64,000 bases of DNA from Pseudomonas sp. 8O. GTDB taxonomy: Bacteria; Pseudomonadota; Gammaproteobacteria; Pseudomonadales; Pseudomonadaceae. The position numbers and the translations under genes are program-made. Shown here piece after piece: positions 54,741-64,000 of the stretch (positions are counted from its first letter, which is position 1; each line of letters begins with the position of its first letter). Below the pieces are notes generated by a model, which searched no databases, had not been told where the DNA came from, and saw only the letters and a program-made list of their open reading frames with translations. The stretch spans positions 2,274,649 to 2,338,648 of the forward strand of contig NZ_LR733264.1 of NCBI RefSeq assembly GCF_902506495.1, in the 5' to 3' direction.

Positions 54741-56409
54741 GCTCTTCCGACGCCGCCACCTGCACCTGATTGCGACCACCATGCTTGGCCGCATACAGCG
54801 CCTTGTCCGCGCGCTCACGCAGTTGTTCCGCTTCGCTGTGCACATCGGTGCCGGCGATACCGGCACTGAGGGTGCAGGAGAATTCGCCGCCATCGGCGAT
54901 GAAGCGCAGCTCGGCGAAGCGCTCGCGAATCTCGTCGACGATCTGCTTGGCCTGTTGCGGGTTGCAGTCCGGCAGTACCGCGAGAAATTCCTCGCCGCCA
55001 TAGCGCCCCAGGCTGTCGACCCGACGCAGGCGCTGGCGCAGCAGATTGGCCAGGGCGCGGATGACGTTATCGCCAGCGGCGTGACCATGTTCGTCGTTGA
55101 CCCGCTTGAAGTGATCGATATCCAGCATCACCACGCTGGCGCGGTCGCCACTGCGTAGCGTGCGTTCCAGTTCGATGGCCACCTGCTCCTTGATATCGCC
55201 ATGCTTGAGCAGGCCGGTGAGGCTGTCGCGCGCCAGGGCGTTGGACAGCAGGCGTGCGCGCTGAGCGCGGGAGAACACGGTGGCAACCAGGGCGTTGTCG
55301 GAAATCGGTTTGGTGACGAAGTCATCGCCGGCCTTGATCAGCGCATTCATCTGCTTGCCGATATCGGTTTCCGCCGACAGATAGATAATCGGGATGCGCA
55401 GCCAGTCGTCGTTGCAGCGGATGATCTGCGCCAGTTCAGGGCCGGTGCAGTCCGGCATGTTGACGTCGAGCAGCACCACTTCGGGATTGAAGTCGCGCAG
55501 GTGCTCGAAGATCTGCGCCGGGTCCTGAAGGATTTCCACCAGCATGCCGGCGTCGCGCAGCACCAGGCTGTAGCGGCTGGCCAGATCGCGGTCGTCGTCG
55601 ACGATCAGCACCCGGTAGGGCTCGCCGCTCTGCTGAGCGAAGCAGCGTTCCAGGCGGCTTTCCAGCTGCGGAATGTCCACCGGCTTGGCGAAGAAACCCA
55701 ATGCACCGGCCCGCACCGCCTGCAACTGGGTGGCGAAGTCATCCTGGTGAGTCAGCACCAGCAGCGGCAGTGGCACCTCCAGGCGCTGCTGCAGGCCTGC
55801 GGCATAGTCCAGGCCGCTGCAGTCTTCGCTGGCCAGATTGACGTCGACGATCAGCGCGTCCGGTATCTGCTGCTCCAGGGCCGCATCGAGACCGGCGATG
55901 GAATTGAAGTGTTCGGCCTGATAGCCGAAGTTGTTCAGGGTCAGGCGCATGTTTTCGCCTACGGCTATTTCATCCTCGAGGATGTAGATGAGCCGGGACT
56001 CGGTTTCTCCGCGTAGCGCCTGTGGCATCTGCTGCTGCACTGCTCCGGCTGCCTCGCTGCTGGAGGTCTGGTTGCCCAGGCGTTGCAGCGCCGCGATGAA
56101 TTCGCCAAGTTCGTGCTGCAGGCGTTGCTGATGCTCCAGCCAGCGCTCGGCCTGTTGTTCCAGCTCCCGGGCTTGCTGGCCGAGCTGGTCGAAACCGAAG
56201 GTGCCGGCACTGCCGGCCAAGCGATGCAGTTGGTCACGTAGCGCCTGCAACAGGTGCCTGCGCTGCTCGTTGTCGGCCTCGAGCAATTGCTCGCCCTGCT
56301 GCGTCAGTTGCGGAAGCTCCTGGCGCAGGCGTTCGGCGAATTGCTGGCCGAGCTGCTGCAGACGCTCTTGCAAGGTCTGAGGGATGGCGTTGCCGTCGTG
56401 CTTATCCAT
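54730..56409 (-). CDS. Hpt-REC-REC-GGDEF signalling protein (diguanylate cyclase)
   Basis: 559 residues. An Hpt-like helical domain has His62 in QLHRLAGSAGTFGF. Two receivers follow, with phospho-acceptors Asp189 (LIVDVN) and Asp315 (VVLLDVNMPD). A GGDEF domain carries an intact GGEEF (471-475) and an RRVD inhibitory site five residues upstream, so it should make c-di-GMP and be product-inhibited. It is the last gene of the coupled array, with its start overlapping the preceding receiver gene by 8 bases. It is the probable phosphorelay output. Confidence 0.9.
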   Translation of the reverse strand: MDKHDGNAIPQTLQERLQQLGQQFAERLRQELPQLTQQGEQLLEADNEQRRHLLQALRDQLHRLAGSAGTFGFDQLGQQARELEQQAERWLEHQQRLQHELGEFIAALQRLGNQTSSSEAAGAVQQQMPQALRGETESRLIYILEDEIAVGENMRLTLNNFGYQAEHFNSIAGLDAALEQQIPDALIVDVNLASEDCSGLDYAAGLQQRLEVPLPLLVLTHQDDFATQLQAVRAGALGFFAKPVDIPQLESRLERCFAQQSGEPYRVLIVDDDRDLASRYSLVLRDAGMLVEILQDPAQIFEHLRDFNPEVVLLDVNMPDCTGPELAQIIRCNDDWLRIPIIYLSAETDIGKQMNALIKAGDDFVTKPISDNALVATVFSRAQRARLLSNALARDSLTGLLKHGDIKEQVAIELERTLRSGDRASVVMLDIDHFKRVNDEHGHAAGDNVIRALANLLRQRLRRVDSLGRYGGEEFLAVLPDCNPQQAKQIVDEIRERFAELRFIADGGEFSCTLSAGIAGTDVHSEAEQLRERADKALYAAKHGGRNQVQVAASEEHRG

Positions 56410-56788
56410 GGCGTTGGCTCCAGATCTGTCGGATCTGGGCGGCGAGCTGCATGGGATCGAAGGGTTTCACGATCACGTCGAGCGCGCCCAGGCTGCGGTA
56501 ATGGGCCACCTCGCCGGGCTGGACCTTGGCCGTCATGAAGGCTACCGGCACCTCACCGATATCCACCAGTTGGCGCAGCCTCTCCAGCGTTTGCGGGCCG
56601 TCCATGCCAGGCATCATCACGTCGAGCAGGATGAAGTCGGGCGCGAAGCCTTGCACCTGATCGAGCGCTTCCTGGCCGCTGGCGCAGCTCAGTACCTGGA
56701 AGCCGCCGACGGCTTCCAGGGCGACCTTGGCCACGGCCTGGATCGAGGGGTCGTCCTCGACGTGAAGGATGCGCTTGAGCTCAGTCAT
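56402..56788 (-). CDS. Single-domain response regulator
   Basis: A 128-residue stand-alone receiver. Asp56 lies in FILLDVMMPGMDG, with the acidic pair HVEDD near the start and the lysine in DVIVKPFDPMQL. No output domain is present. It overlaps the hybrid kinase gene upstream by 8 bases and the GGDEF gene downstream by 8 bases. It probably shuttles phosphate between the kinases and the Hpt domain of the GGDEF protein. Confidence 0.9.
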   Translation of the reverse strand: MTELKRILHVEDDPSIQAVAKVALEAVGGFQVLSCASGQEALDQVQGFAPDFILLDVMMPGMDGPQTLERLRQLVDIGEVPVAFMTAKVQPGEVAHYRSLGALDVIVKPFDPMQLAAQIRQIWSQRHG

Positions 56789-59678
56789 GGCGGGTCTCCT
56801 TGGCGGGTAACAGGCGGTTGAGCATGTTCAGGAAGTGTTGCCCATCATTGCGCGATTTGGCCAGCGCCGCGCTCACCCCGGCGAACTCATTGCCATCCAT
56901 CTCGCTGGCCGAGAGCACGGCCACCGGTAGCCCTGGCCGCTGGTTCTGCAGTTCGTCGAGCAGCTCCAGGCCGTTGCCGTCAGGCAGACCGAGATCGAGC
57001 AGAACCAGGTCGAAAGGCTGCTCGGCGAGCAGGCGACGCGCTTCGGCGAGGCTGTCGGCGGGAATGAACTCGGCCAGCTCGCGGCCCTGTTCGGCGACCA
57101 CCAGACGCAGATCGTGATCGTCTTCCACGTGTAACACGCGTGGGCTCTGCGGCAGGTTCTGCAAGGCCTGAGCAAGACTGGCGAGCAGGCGCTGCGGGTC
57201 GATCGGCTTGCTCAGCCAGTCCAGCGCGGGCACCCCGTCGAGCGCCAGACGGCCTTCTTCACAGGCGGCCGATACCACCAGAATCGGCAGCTCGCGATAG
57301 CGCGCGTCGGCGCGCAGTTCCTGTACCAGTTGCATGCCGTCACCGTCCGGTAGGCGCAGGTCGAGGCTGATGGCGGCGGGTATTTCCTCGCGCAGGCTGG
57401 CGCGGGCTTCGTCCAGGCTGTAAGCCAGACGCACGCGATAGCCGGCGTTTTCCAGCAACTGGCGCAGCAGGTTGGCGATATCCGGTTCGTCCTCGACCAC
57501 CAACAGGCTACGCCGGCCGTCGCTGGCAGCGGGCCGGGCGGCTTCGGCCAGCGCGGGCAGCTCGAACCAGAAGCAGGCGCCCTGGCCTTCTACCGAGTCG
57601 AAGCCGATCTGTCCGCCCATGCGTTCGATCAGCTCCTTGCTGATCGCCAGGCCCAGGCCGGTGCCGCCTTTGCTGCGGCTGTCACTGGCGTCGGCCTGGG
57701 AGAACTTGCTGAAGATGCGCTGGCGAAATTCGGCAGCGATGCCTGGACCCTGGTCGCTGACCTCGACGCGCACGCGAGTGCCGCGACCTTCGGCGCGCAG
57801 GTGCACCTCGGCGCCGGGCGGCGAGTACTTCACGGCGTTGGAGATGAAGTTGGCCAGTACCTGTTGCAGACGCATGGCATCGACCCGTACGAGGGCTGGC
57901 ACGCAGTCGAGAAGGCGCAGCTTGACCTGGTGGCGGTCGGCGTAGGCCTGGTTGCTGTCCAGCGCTTCCTGGAGCTGGGTGGCAAGCGTGCGGGGTTGCA
58001 GGTCGAACTGCATCTTGCCTGCCTCCAGTTTGTCCATGTCCAGCAGATCGTTGATCAGGTGACTGAGGCGCTGGCTGTTGGCCTGGGCGATGCCCAGCAT
58101 GGTCCGCATGCTTTCCGGTACCGTGCCCAGTGCGCCGCCATTGATCAGGCCCAGCGAGCCGGCGATGGCGGTAAGCGGGGTGCGCAGCTCGTGGCTGACG
58201 GTGGAGACGAACTCGCTCTTGAGGCGCTCGATGCGCTTGGCCTCACTCTGGTCCATGGTGGTGCCGGTGATGCGCTGCGGGTAGCCGTTGGCGTCGCGCT
58301 GGATGTAACCGCGCAGCAGCACCGGCAGTTCGCTGCCGTCGACACGCAGCAGGCGACAGTCGATGGTGAAGTTGCTGGCGCCTGTGGACAGTGCCTGTTT
58401 CAGACGGGCGCGCGTTGCGGGCAGATCGTCCGGGTGTACCAGGTTTTCCCAGGCCCAGGGGTCATCGGCAAAGCCGGGCGGGCCCTGCTCCGGATAGCCG
58501 AGCATCTGCCAGCCGTGGGCCGAGGCGAAGAAGCTGCCGGCTTTGACCTCGATATCCCACCAACCGTCATTACCGCCCTTGAGCGCCAGCGCCAGGCGCT
58601 CTTCGCTGCGGTGCAGCTGTTCGGTGATGCGCTCGGCCAACTGCTGTACCTGCTCGCGGCGCAGGCTCAGGCTGCTGATCAGGAAGAACAGCAGCAGGCT
58701 GATGCAGACCCCCAGGGCGAGCAGTGAGCCCTCGCCGCGATGGACGCCGTCGAGAAAACCCGGGGCGTAGTGAAAGTTCAGGTACCAGCGCTGGCCGAAC
58801 AGTTCCAGCTCTCGCTGGGTGTCGGCAGCTCTATCGAGGGCGTTGCCGCTGCTGCTGTAAAGCAGGTCGGCGGCACCCGTATCGGGGCCGGCATAGAGCT
58901 CGAACTCCAGCTCGCGTTGGCGCGCACCGAGGATGCCGTGCATCAGGTCGTGCGCGCGGTAGGGGCTGTAGGCAAAGCCGCGTAGCGCGGCGAGGCGCTG
59001 CTCGGGGGTGTCCAGCGGTTGGCCGTGCCAGTACACCGGGGTGTACAGCAACAAGCCCGGTTGGACCTTGCCGTGGGTTTCCTGCACCAGCGTGACACGG
59101 CCGGACAGACGGCTCTGGCCGCTGCGTGCAGCGCTCAGCATGGCGGCCTGGCGCACGGGCTCGGATAGCATGTCGAAGCCGAAGGCGACCAGATTACGTC
59201 CGGCGAAAGGCTCGATGTAGCGAATGGCGCTGTACAGCGTGCGCTCGCCAAGCGGGCGCACGCGGAAGTTGGGGTAGCCTTCGGCACGCATCTCGGTTTC
59301 GAAGGCGTGCAGCTGCTCGGCGGGCAGCACCTGGCTGAACCCCAGGCCCTGGATGCCCGGGTAGCGTTCCTCCAGGTTCAGGCGACGCGCATAGGTGCGC
59401 CAGTCGTCGCGACTGACCGCTTCGCTGGCATCGAGCAGGGCGGCGGCGCCGAGCAGGATGCTTTCCTGGTCATGCATGCGTTGGACGATAGCCGCGCTGA
59501 TTTCGTCGGCAAGGAGCTCGAGTTGGCGTGTGGCGGACGCGCTCTGGCTCTGGCGCAAGCCGTCCCAAGCCAGCAGCGTGGTGCCGAGCGCCAGCGCCAG
59601 CACGCCCCAGGCCAGCAGATTGTTGCGGCTGAACAGTTGCCCGAGCAGTTGCAGGCGCAGCGTGATGTTGTCGTTCAT
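56781..59678 (-). CDS. CHASE-PAS hybrid histidine kinase with two receivers
   Basis: 965 residues. A helix at about 15-35 is followed by a periplasmic CHASE domain (RYPGIQGLGFSQVLP, FGFDMLSEPVRQAAM) and a second helix near 310-330. Then come a PAS domain (ALKGGNDGWWDIEVKAGSFF), HisKA with His496 in FVSTVSHELRTPLTAI, and an HATPase with GGTGLGLAISKELIERMGG. Two C-terminal receivers carry SLDLRLPDGDG and LVLLDLGLPDGNG. CHASE domains sense small extracellular ligands. It starts inside the end of the preceding kinase gene (ATGA). Confidence 0.92.
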   Translation of the reverse strand: MNDNITLRLQLLGQLFSRNNLLAWGVLALALGTTLLAWDGLRQSQSASATRQLELLADEISAAIVQRMHDQESILLGAAALLDASEAVSRDDWRTYARRLNLEERYPGIQGLGFSQVLPAEQLHAFETEMRAEGYPNFRVRPLGERTLYSAIRYIEPFAGRNLVAFGFDMLSEPVRQAAMLSAARSGQSRLSGRVTLVQETHGKVQPGLLLYTPVYWHGQPLDTPEQRLAALRGFAYSPYRAHDLMHGILGARQRELEFELYAGPDTGAADLLYSSSGNALDRAADTQRELELFGQRWYLNFHYAPGFLDGVHRGEGSLLALGVCISLLLFFLISSLSLRREQVQQLAERITEQLHRSEERLALALKGGNDGWWDIEVKAGSFFASAHGWQMLGYPEQGPPGFADDPWAWENLVHPDDLPATRARLKQALSTGASNFTIDCRLLRVDGSELPVLLRGYIQRDANGYPQRITGTTMDQSEAKRIERLKSEFVSTVSHELRTPLTAIAGSLGLINGGALGTVPESMRTMLGIAQANSQRLSHLINDLLDMDKLEAGKMQFDLQPRTLATQLQEALDSNQAYADRHQVKLRLLDCVPALVRVDAMRLQQVLANFISNAVKYSPPGAEVHLRAEGRGTRVRVEVSDQGPGIAAEFRQRIFSKFSQADASDSRSKGGTGLGLAISKELIERMGGQIGFDSVEGQGACFWFELPALAEAARPAASDGRRSLLVVEDEPDIANLLRQLLENAGYRVRLAYSLDEARASLREEIPAAISLDLRLPDGDGMQLVQELRADARYRELPILVVSAACEEGRLALDGVPALDWLSKPIDPQRLLASLAQALQNLPQSPRVLHVEDDHDLRLVVAEQGRELAEFIPADSLAEARRLLAEQPFDLVLLDLGLPDGNGLELLDELQNQRPGLPVAVLSASEMDGNEFAGVSAALAKSRNDGQHFLNMLNRLLPAKETRHD

Positions 59679-61597
59679 GACTGCACCCCGACCTGCGGCA
59701 GGTCCAGCCAGAAGGTGCTGCCTTGCCCCTCCACGGAGTCGAAGCCGATACGTCCCCCCATGTGTTCGATGATCTCCTTGCTGATCGCCAGGCCCAGGCC
59801 TGTGCCGCCCTGGCGGCGGGTGTCACCAGCATCGGCCTGGGCAAACTTGCTGAAGATGCGCGGCTTGAAGTCCGGCGCGATGCCCTGGCCCTGGTCACGC
59901 ACGCTGATGCGTACCCAGCCGTCCCCGGGCACCGCTGCCAGCTCCACGCTCTGTCCGGCGGCGGAAAACTTGGCGGCATTGGCCAGCAGGTTGGCCAGCA
60001 CCTGTTCCAGGCGCTGGGCGTCGGCGGTTACCTGGCAATCGATGCCCGGCAGCAGCAGAAGTCGCACCCCATGATGCTCGGCATAGGGCTGGTTGTTGTG
60101 CAGCGCCTGCTCCAGCAACGGGCGCAGGGCCAGCGGCTGCAGATCGAAGCGCATCTTGCCGGCGACCAGCTTGTCGATGTCCAGCAGGTCGTCGATCAGC
60201 TTGCGCAGACGCTGGCTGTTGCTCTGGGCGATTTCCAGCATCTGCTGCATCTGCTCCGGCACCGCGCCCAGGGCGCCACCGTTGATCAGGCCGAGCGAGC
60301 CTGCGATGGCGGTCAGCGGCGTGCGCAGCTCATGGCTGACGGTGGAGACGAACTCGTTCTGCAGTTGCTCGCTGCGCTTGCGTTCGCTGATATCGCTGAT
60401 GAATCCGTGCCAGAGCGTTTCGCCGCCAGGCAGGCGCTGCGGTGCAGCACGCCCCTCGACCCAGAGCGGACCGTGTAGCGGATGCAGGACGCGGTATTCC
60501 TGATGCCAGGTGCTCAGGCTCGCGGCTGAACGGGCGATGGCGGCGTGCACCTGTGGAGCGTCGTCCGGATGCAGGCGGGCGAGGAGTGGGCCGGCATCCT
60601 CGCTGACTTCTTCTGGCGTGCAGCCGTAAACGTCGCGGATACCGGCGCTGGCATAGGGGAAGCAACTGCTGCCATCGGCGCGCAGCAGATACTGGTAGAC
60701 CATGCCCGGCAGCTGTGCGGCGATGCGCTGCAGGCGTTGGCGCGCTTCTTCGCGCTGGCTGAGATCGTTGGCCACCAGCAGGTAGCCCTGAAGCTGCTGG
60801 CCTTCGGCGCGGATCGGCGAGAGATTCAGGCGCACCGGCAGGTGCTGTCCGCTGCGTGCGCGCATCTGCCCCTCGGTGCTCTGCGGCCCGCTGCTGCAGG
60901 CAGTGCACAGGCGCTCGTACTGGCCTGGCTCGAGCAGCAGCTGCGGCAGGTACCGGTCCTCCAGATCGCCAGGCGAATAGCCCAGCAGTTGCTGCGCTTC
61001 AGGGTTGCTGCGCAGCACTCGGCCCTGTGGGTCAAGCACCAGCACTGCGCTGCCGGCATTGTCCAGCATGGCCTGGTGCATGGCGCTCTGTTCGGCCTGG
61101 CGGCGCGCCTGCAGGCGCAGCTCGAACAACTCTCCGGTCAGGTGTGCCAGGTGCTGCAGCTGAGCATGCTGGTGGCTGTCGAGGTGGCGCGGCTGGCGGT
61201 CGATCACGCACAGGGTGCCGAGCGCCAGGCCCCGGGCGTCGTGCAGCGGCACGCCGGCGTAGAAGCGGATATGCGGGTCGGAAGTGACCAGCGGGTTGTC
61301 GCGAAAACGGGCGTCATCCAGGGCATTGTCCACTTCCAGTGGCGCGTCGGCGGCCACCGCATGGGCGCAGAAGGCCAGCTCGCGCGCAGTCTGCTCGACA
61401 TCCAGGCCAACCCGGCTCTTGAACCACTGGCGCTGGGCATCGATCAGCGAGATCAGGGCGATTGGGGTGCCGCAGATCTGAGCAGCCAGCGCGGTGATGT
61501 GGTCGAACATCGCTTCGGCCGGGCTGTCTAGCAGTTCCAGGGCGTGCAGGGCGTCCAGGCGTTCCTGCTCGTTGGCGGGGATCGGGGCTTGGCTCAT
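59675..61597 (-). CDS. GAF-PAS-PAS sensor histidine kinase
   Basis: 640 residues with no membrane segment. An N-terminal GAF domain (ICGTPIALISLIDAQRQWFKS, HIRFYAGVPLHDARGLALGTL) is followed by a PAS domain near 175-290 (LGYSPGDLEDRYLPQLL) and another near 300-405. HisKA has His422 in FVSTVSHELRTPLTAI, and the HATPase has GGTGLGLAISKEIIEHMGG. The kinase half is nearly a copy of those of its two neighbours. It is coupled to both neighbours by ATGA overlaps. It lacks a receiver. Confidence 0.92.
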   Translation of the reverse strand: MSQAPIPANEQERLDALHALELLDSPAEAMFDHITALAAQICGTPIALISLIDAQRQWFKSRVGLDVEQTARELAFCAHAVAADAPLEVDNALDDARFRDNPLVTSDPHIRFYAGVPLHDARGLALGTLCVIDRQPRHLDSHQHAQLQHLAHLTGELFELRLQARRQAEQSAMHQAMLDNAGSAVLVLDPQGRVLRSNPEAQQLLGYSPGDLEDRYLPQLLLEPGQYERLCTACSSGPQSTEGQMRARSGQHLPVRLNLSPIRAEGQQLQGYLLVANDLSQREEARQRLQRIAAQLPGMVYQYLLRADGSSCFPYASAGIRDVYGCTPEEVSEDAGPLLARLHPDDAPQVHAAIARSAASLSTWHQEYRVLHPLHGPLWVEGRAAPQRLPGGETLWHGFISDISERKRSEQLQNEFVSTVSHELRTPLTAIAGSLGLINGGALGAVPEQMQQMLEIAQSNSQRLRKLIDDLLDIDKLVAGKMRFDLQPLALRPLLEQALHNNQPYAEHHGVRLLLLPGIDCQVTADAQRLEQVLANLLANAAKFSAAGQSVELAAVPGDGWVRISVRDQGQGIAPDFKPRIFSKFAQADAGDTRRQGGTGLGLAISKEIIEHMGGRIGFDSVEGQGSTFWLDLPQVGVQS

Positions 61598-64000
61598 GAC
61601 GCGCTCCCTGTGATCGGTAGTTCGAACCAGAAGGTGGCACCTTGGCCTGGTGGCGAGTCGAAGCCGATATGGCCGCCCATGCGTTCGATGATTTCCTTGC
61701 AGATGGCCAGCCCGAGTCCGGTGCCGCCTTGCTGCCGGGTGTCACCGGAGTCGGCCTGGGAGAACTTGCTGAAGATGCGCGTTTTGAAGGCTTCCGGTAT
61801 GCCGGGCCCGCTGTCCGACACGCTGACGCGCAGGACCTCGCCGCAATGCTGCAGACGCACCTCGACGCTGGCACCCGCTGGCGAGAACTTGGCGGCGTTG
61901 GACAGCAGATTGGCCATCACCTGGGCCAGGCGCTGAGCGTCGACTCGTACCTGGGCGTCACCCTCGACTTGCAGACGCAACGCCACCTGGTGCTGCTCGG
62001 CATAGGGTTGGTTGTGCAGCAGTGCCTGTTCCAGCAGTGGCTGCAGTGCGCGTGCCTGCAGGTCGAAATGCATCTTGCCGGCCACCAGTTTGTCCATGTC
62101 CAGCAGGTCATTGATCAGGGCGCTCAGACGCTGGCTGTTGCTGTTGGCGATGCTCAGCATCTGGCGCATGCTTTCCGGTACGGCGCCGAGGGCGCCGCCA
62201 TTGATCAGGCCGAGCGAACCAGCGATGGCGGTGAGCGGGGTGCGCAGCTCATGGCTGACGGTGGAGACGAATTCGTTCTTCATCAGTTCGGTGCGCTTGC
62301 GCTCGGCGATGTCGCGGATTACCGCGATGAAGCGGCGCTGCCCCTGGTGGCTGATCTGCGACACCGCCAGCTCCATGGCGAAGCGCTCGCCGCTCTGGCG
62401 CAGGCCCACCAGCTCGCGGGCCTGGCCCACTACCCAGGCTTCGCCGGTGCGCAGGTAGCGTTGGATGTAGCCATCATGGGCATCGCGGTAGGGTTCGGAC
62501 ATCAGCATGCTGACGTTGCGCCCGGCCACTTCGCTCTGCCGATAGCCGAATATCGCTTCGGCCGCATGGTTGAAGGTTTCGATACGGCCCTGTTCATCGA
62601 TGGTGACGATGGCGTCGACCACGTTATCGAGCAAGGTACTGAGGTAATGCTCGCGCTCTCGCACCGCACGCTCGGCTGCGACGCGGTCGCTGAAGTCCTG
62701 GATCTGTAGCACGAAGTGCACGGGTAGCCCGTCACCATCACGCACCAGTGACACGCTGAGCAGTACCCAGAGCGTGCGCCCCAGTCTGTCGAGGTAGCGC
62801 TTCTCGATCTGGTAGGTGTTGACCCGCCCTGCCAGCAGATCGGCGACGCTTTGCCGATCAGCATCGACGTCGTCTGGATGGGTGACCTGTTGGTTGGTAC
62901 AGGCCCGCAATTGCTCGCGGCTGTAGCCGAGCATGCGGCATAGCTCGTCGTTGACCTCCAGCCAGCGGCCGTCCGGGCCGACCAGAGCCATGCCCTGTGG
63001 CGCAGTATTGAAGGCATTGAGAAAACGCCGCTGGCTCAGGCGCAGTTCGTCTTCCATGGCCTGGCGCTCGCTGACGTCCCAGATGAAGCCATCGATCCAC
63101 AGGAGCTTGCCGTGGCTGTCGTACTCGCCGCGCCCCTTCTCGCGCACCCAGACGTTATGACCATCGGCATGGCGCAGGCGGTAAGTCAGTTCGAATATTT
63201 CCTGGCGCTCGATGGCCTCGCCGGCGCGGTAGGTGATAGGGAGGTCATCGGGATGCACGATGCTGGAAAAGCTGCGTACCTGGTTGTCGATGAAGTCGCT
63301 GGCCGGGTAGCCGCTGAGGTTGGCAATTTCATCGCTGACGTAGCGCATGCTCCAGTCGGCGTCGTTGGCGCAGCGATACACCACCCCAGGTAGGTTGGCC
63401 ACCAGGCCGCGGAAGCGGCTCTCGCTCTTCTGCAAGGCGCGGGTGGCCTGTTGCAACTCGCTGATATCGCTGGCGATGCCGAGAAAGCCGGTGATCTGGC
63501 CATTCTCGTCGAACATGGCGCTGACAGTGAGGTTGACCTGGCGCAGGCTGCCGTCCTTGTGGCGATAGGTCCACTGGCGGGTTTCCGGGTCGCCGCCACG
63601 GGCGTTGTGCACGAAGACTTCGAAGCCCTCCAGCGGGTGACCGGCGACCTCGCTCAGCTCGGCGGCGCGAGTCCGGATTTCGTCCGCGAGATGAAACATC
63701 GCCAGGGTCTGGTGGCCGATCATCTCCTCGGCGCTGTAGCCGAGCAGGCGTTCGGCACCGGAATTGAACAGGCTGATGGTGCCGCTGGCATCGGTGGCGA
63801 TGATCGACACACCGGTGGCCGAGTCCAGCACCGCTTGCAGATAGGCGCGTGCCGCGCGCACGGCGCGCTCCTGCTGCTGGCGTTCCAGAATGGCGCCGAC
63901 CCAGCGGGCGAACAGACCGAGGAATTCGCGGTCGGCATCATCGAATGGCTGCCTGCGTCGCTCGGGGTTGGCGAAGGCCAGGGTGCCGAAAGGCTTGCCG
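61594..64000 (-). CDS. GAF-multi-PAS sensor histidine kinase, N-terminus beyond the window
   Basis: The gene enters from beyond 64000; about 801 residues are visible. The first visible residues (GKPFGTLAFANPERR, FLGLFARWVGAILERQQQ) are the end of a GAF domain, so an internal GTG start at 63861 is rejected. Four PAS domains follow (for example LLGYSAEEMIGHQTLAMFHL and IFGYRQSEVAGRNVSMLM). Then come HisKA with the His in FVSTVSHELRTPLTAI (codon 62251-62253) and an HATPase with GGTGLGLAICKEIIERMGG. It is cytosolic as far as seen. Confidence 0.9.
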   Translation of the reverse strand, partial: GKPFGTLAFANPERRRQPFDDADREFLGLFARWVGAILERQQQERAVRAARAYLQAVLDSATGVSIIATDASGTISLFNSGAERLLGYSAEEMIGHQTLAMFHLADEIRTRAAELSEVAGHPLEGFEVFVHNARGGDPETRQWTYRHKDGSLRQVNLTVSAMFDENGQITGFLGIASDISELQQATRALQKSESRFRGLVANLPGVVYRCANDADWSMRYVSDEIANLSGYPASDFIDNQVRSFSSIVHPDDLPITYRAGEAIERQEIFELTYRLRHADGHNVWVREKGRGEYDSHGKLLWIDGFIWDVSERQAMEDELRLSQRRFLNAFNTAPQGMALVGPDGRWLEVNDELCRMLGYSREQLRACTNQQVTHPDDVDADRQSVADLLAGRVNTYQIEKRYLDRLGRTLWVLLSVSLVRDGDGLPVHFVLQIQDFSDRVAAERAVREREHYLSTLLDNVVDAIVTIDEQGRIETFNHAAEAIFGYRQSEVAGRNVSMLMSEPYRDAHDGYIQRYLRTGEAWVVGQARELVGLRQSGERFAMELAVSQISHQGQRRFIAVIRDIAERKRTELMKNEFVSTVSHELRTPLTAIAGSLGLINGGALGAVPESMRQMLSIANSNSQRLSALINDLLDMDKLVAGKMHFDLQARALQPLLEQALLHNQPYAEQHQVALRLQVEGDAQVRVDAQRLAQVMANLLSNAAKFSPAGASVEVRLQHCGEVLRVSVSDSGPGIPEAFKTRIFSKFSQADSGDTRQQGGTGLGLAICKEIIERMGGHIGFDSPPGQGATFWFELPITGSAS

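Overview
The window is a high-G+C chromosomal segment from a Pseudomonas-type gammaproteobacterium. The evidence is gene content and order (lsfA-ssuEADCBF, sbp-oscA, kdpFABCDE, modABC, OprD-type porin), many Pseudomonas-style REP repeats (GTAGGAGC..., GTAGCCCGGATG...) and codon use. It resembles the P. mendocina/oleovorans end of the genus, but the species cannot be fixed by reading. No rRNA, tRNA, CRISPR array, prophage or transposase was seen.

Layout. 1-8 kb: the tail of a polyamine/amino-acid oxidase, a PhoD-like phosphatase with a Crp-like regulator, an Mpo1-like membrane protein, an XRE regulator divergent from a small membrane protein, and an ArsR regulator divergent from a monooxygenase/TauE pair. 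8-17.5 kb: sulfate uptake (oscA, sbp, cysT, cysW, cysA), a small hydrolase, a sigma-54-type AAA+ protein with no DNA-binding domain, molybdate uptake (modABC) and an AraC regulator. 17.6-22.7 kb: two MFS exporters and small conserved proteins. 22.8-31.9 kb: two back-to-back organosulfur modules. One has a sulfonate-type binding protein, an acyl-CoA-dehydrogenase-like monooxygenase, a rhodanese and a YeeE/YedE transporter. The other has a porin and a complete sulfonate-type ABC importer. 32-35 kb: an A+T-richer islet with a TauE/SafE exporter, a helical protein that may be a heme-oxygenase-like metal oxidase, and a LysR regulator. It ends against a decayed copy of the neighbouring ABC ATPase gene. 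35.4-45.5 kb: chrA, kdpFABC, kdpDE and a GNAT enzyme. 45.6-54.6 kb: lsfA, ssuEADCBF and a second sulfate-uptake set (binding protein, CysT, CysW) with no ATPase gene. 54.7-64 kb: a translationally coupled signalling array of three related histidine kinases, a receiver protein and an Hpt-REC-REC-GGDEF protein.

The main theme is scavenging sulfur under sulfate limitation: sulfate, thiosulfate, sulfonates and possibly sulfones are imported, desulfonated by flavin-dependent monooxygenases, and the sulfite/thiosulfate handled by TauE/YeeE/rhodanese proteins. chrA and oscA add a chromate link, because chromate enters cells through sulfate transporters. The best candidates for something undescribed are the 32-35 kb islet, the HTH-less sigma-54-type AAA+ protein beside the sulfate operon, and the tandem kinase array.
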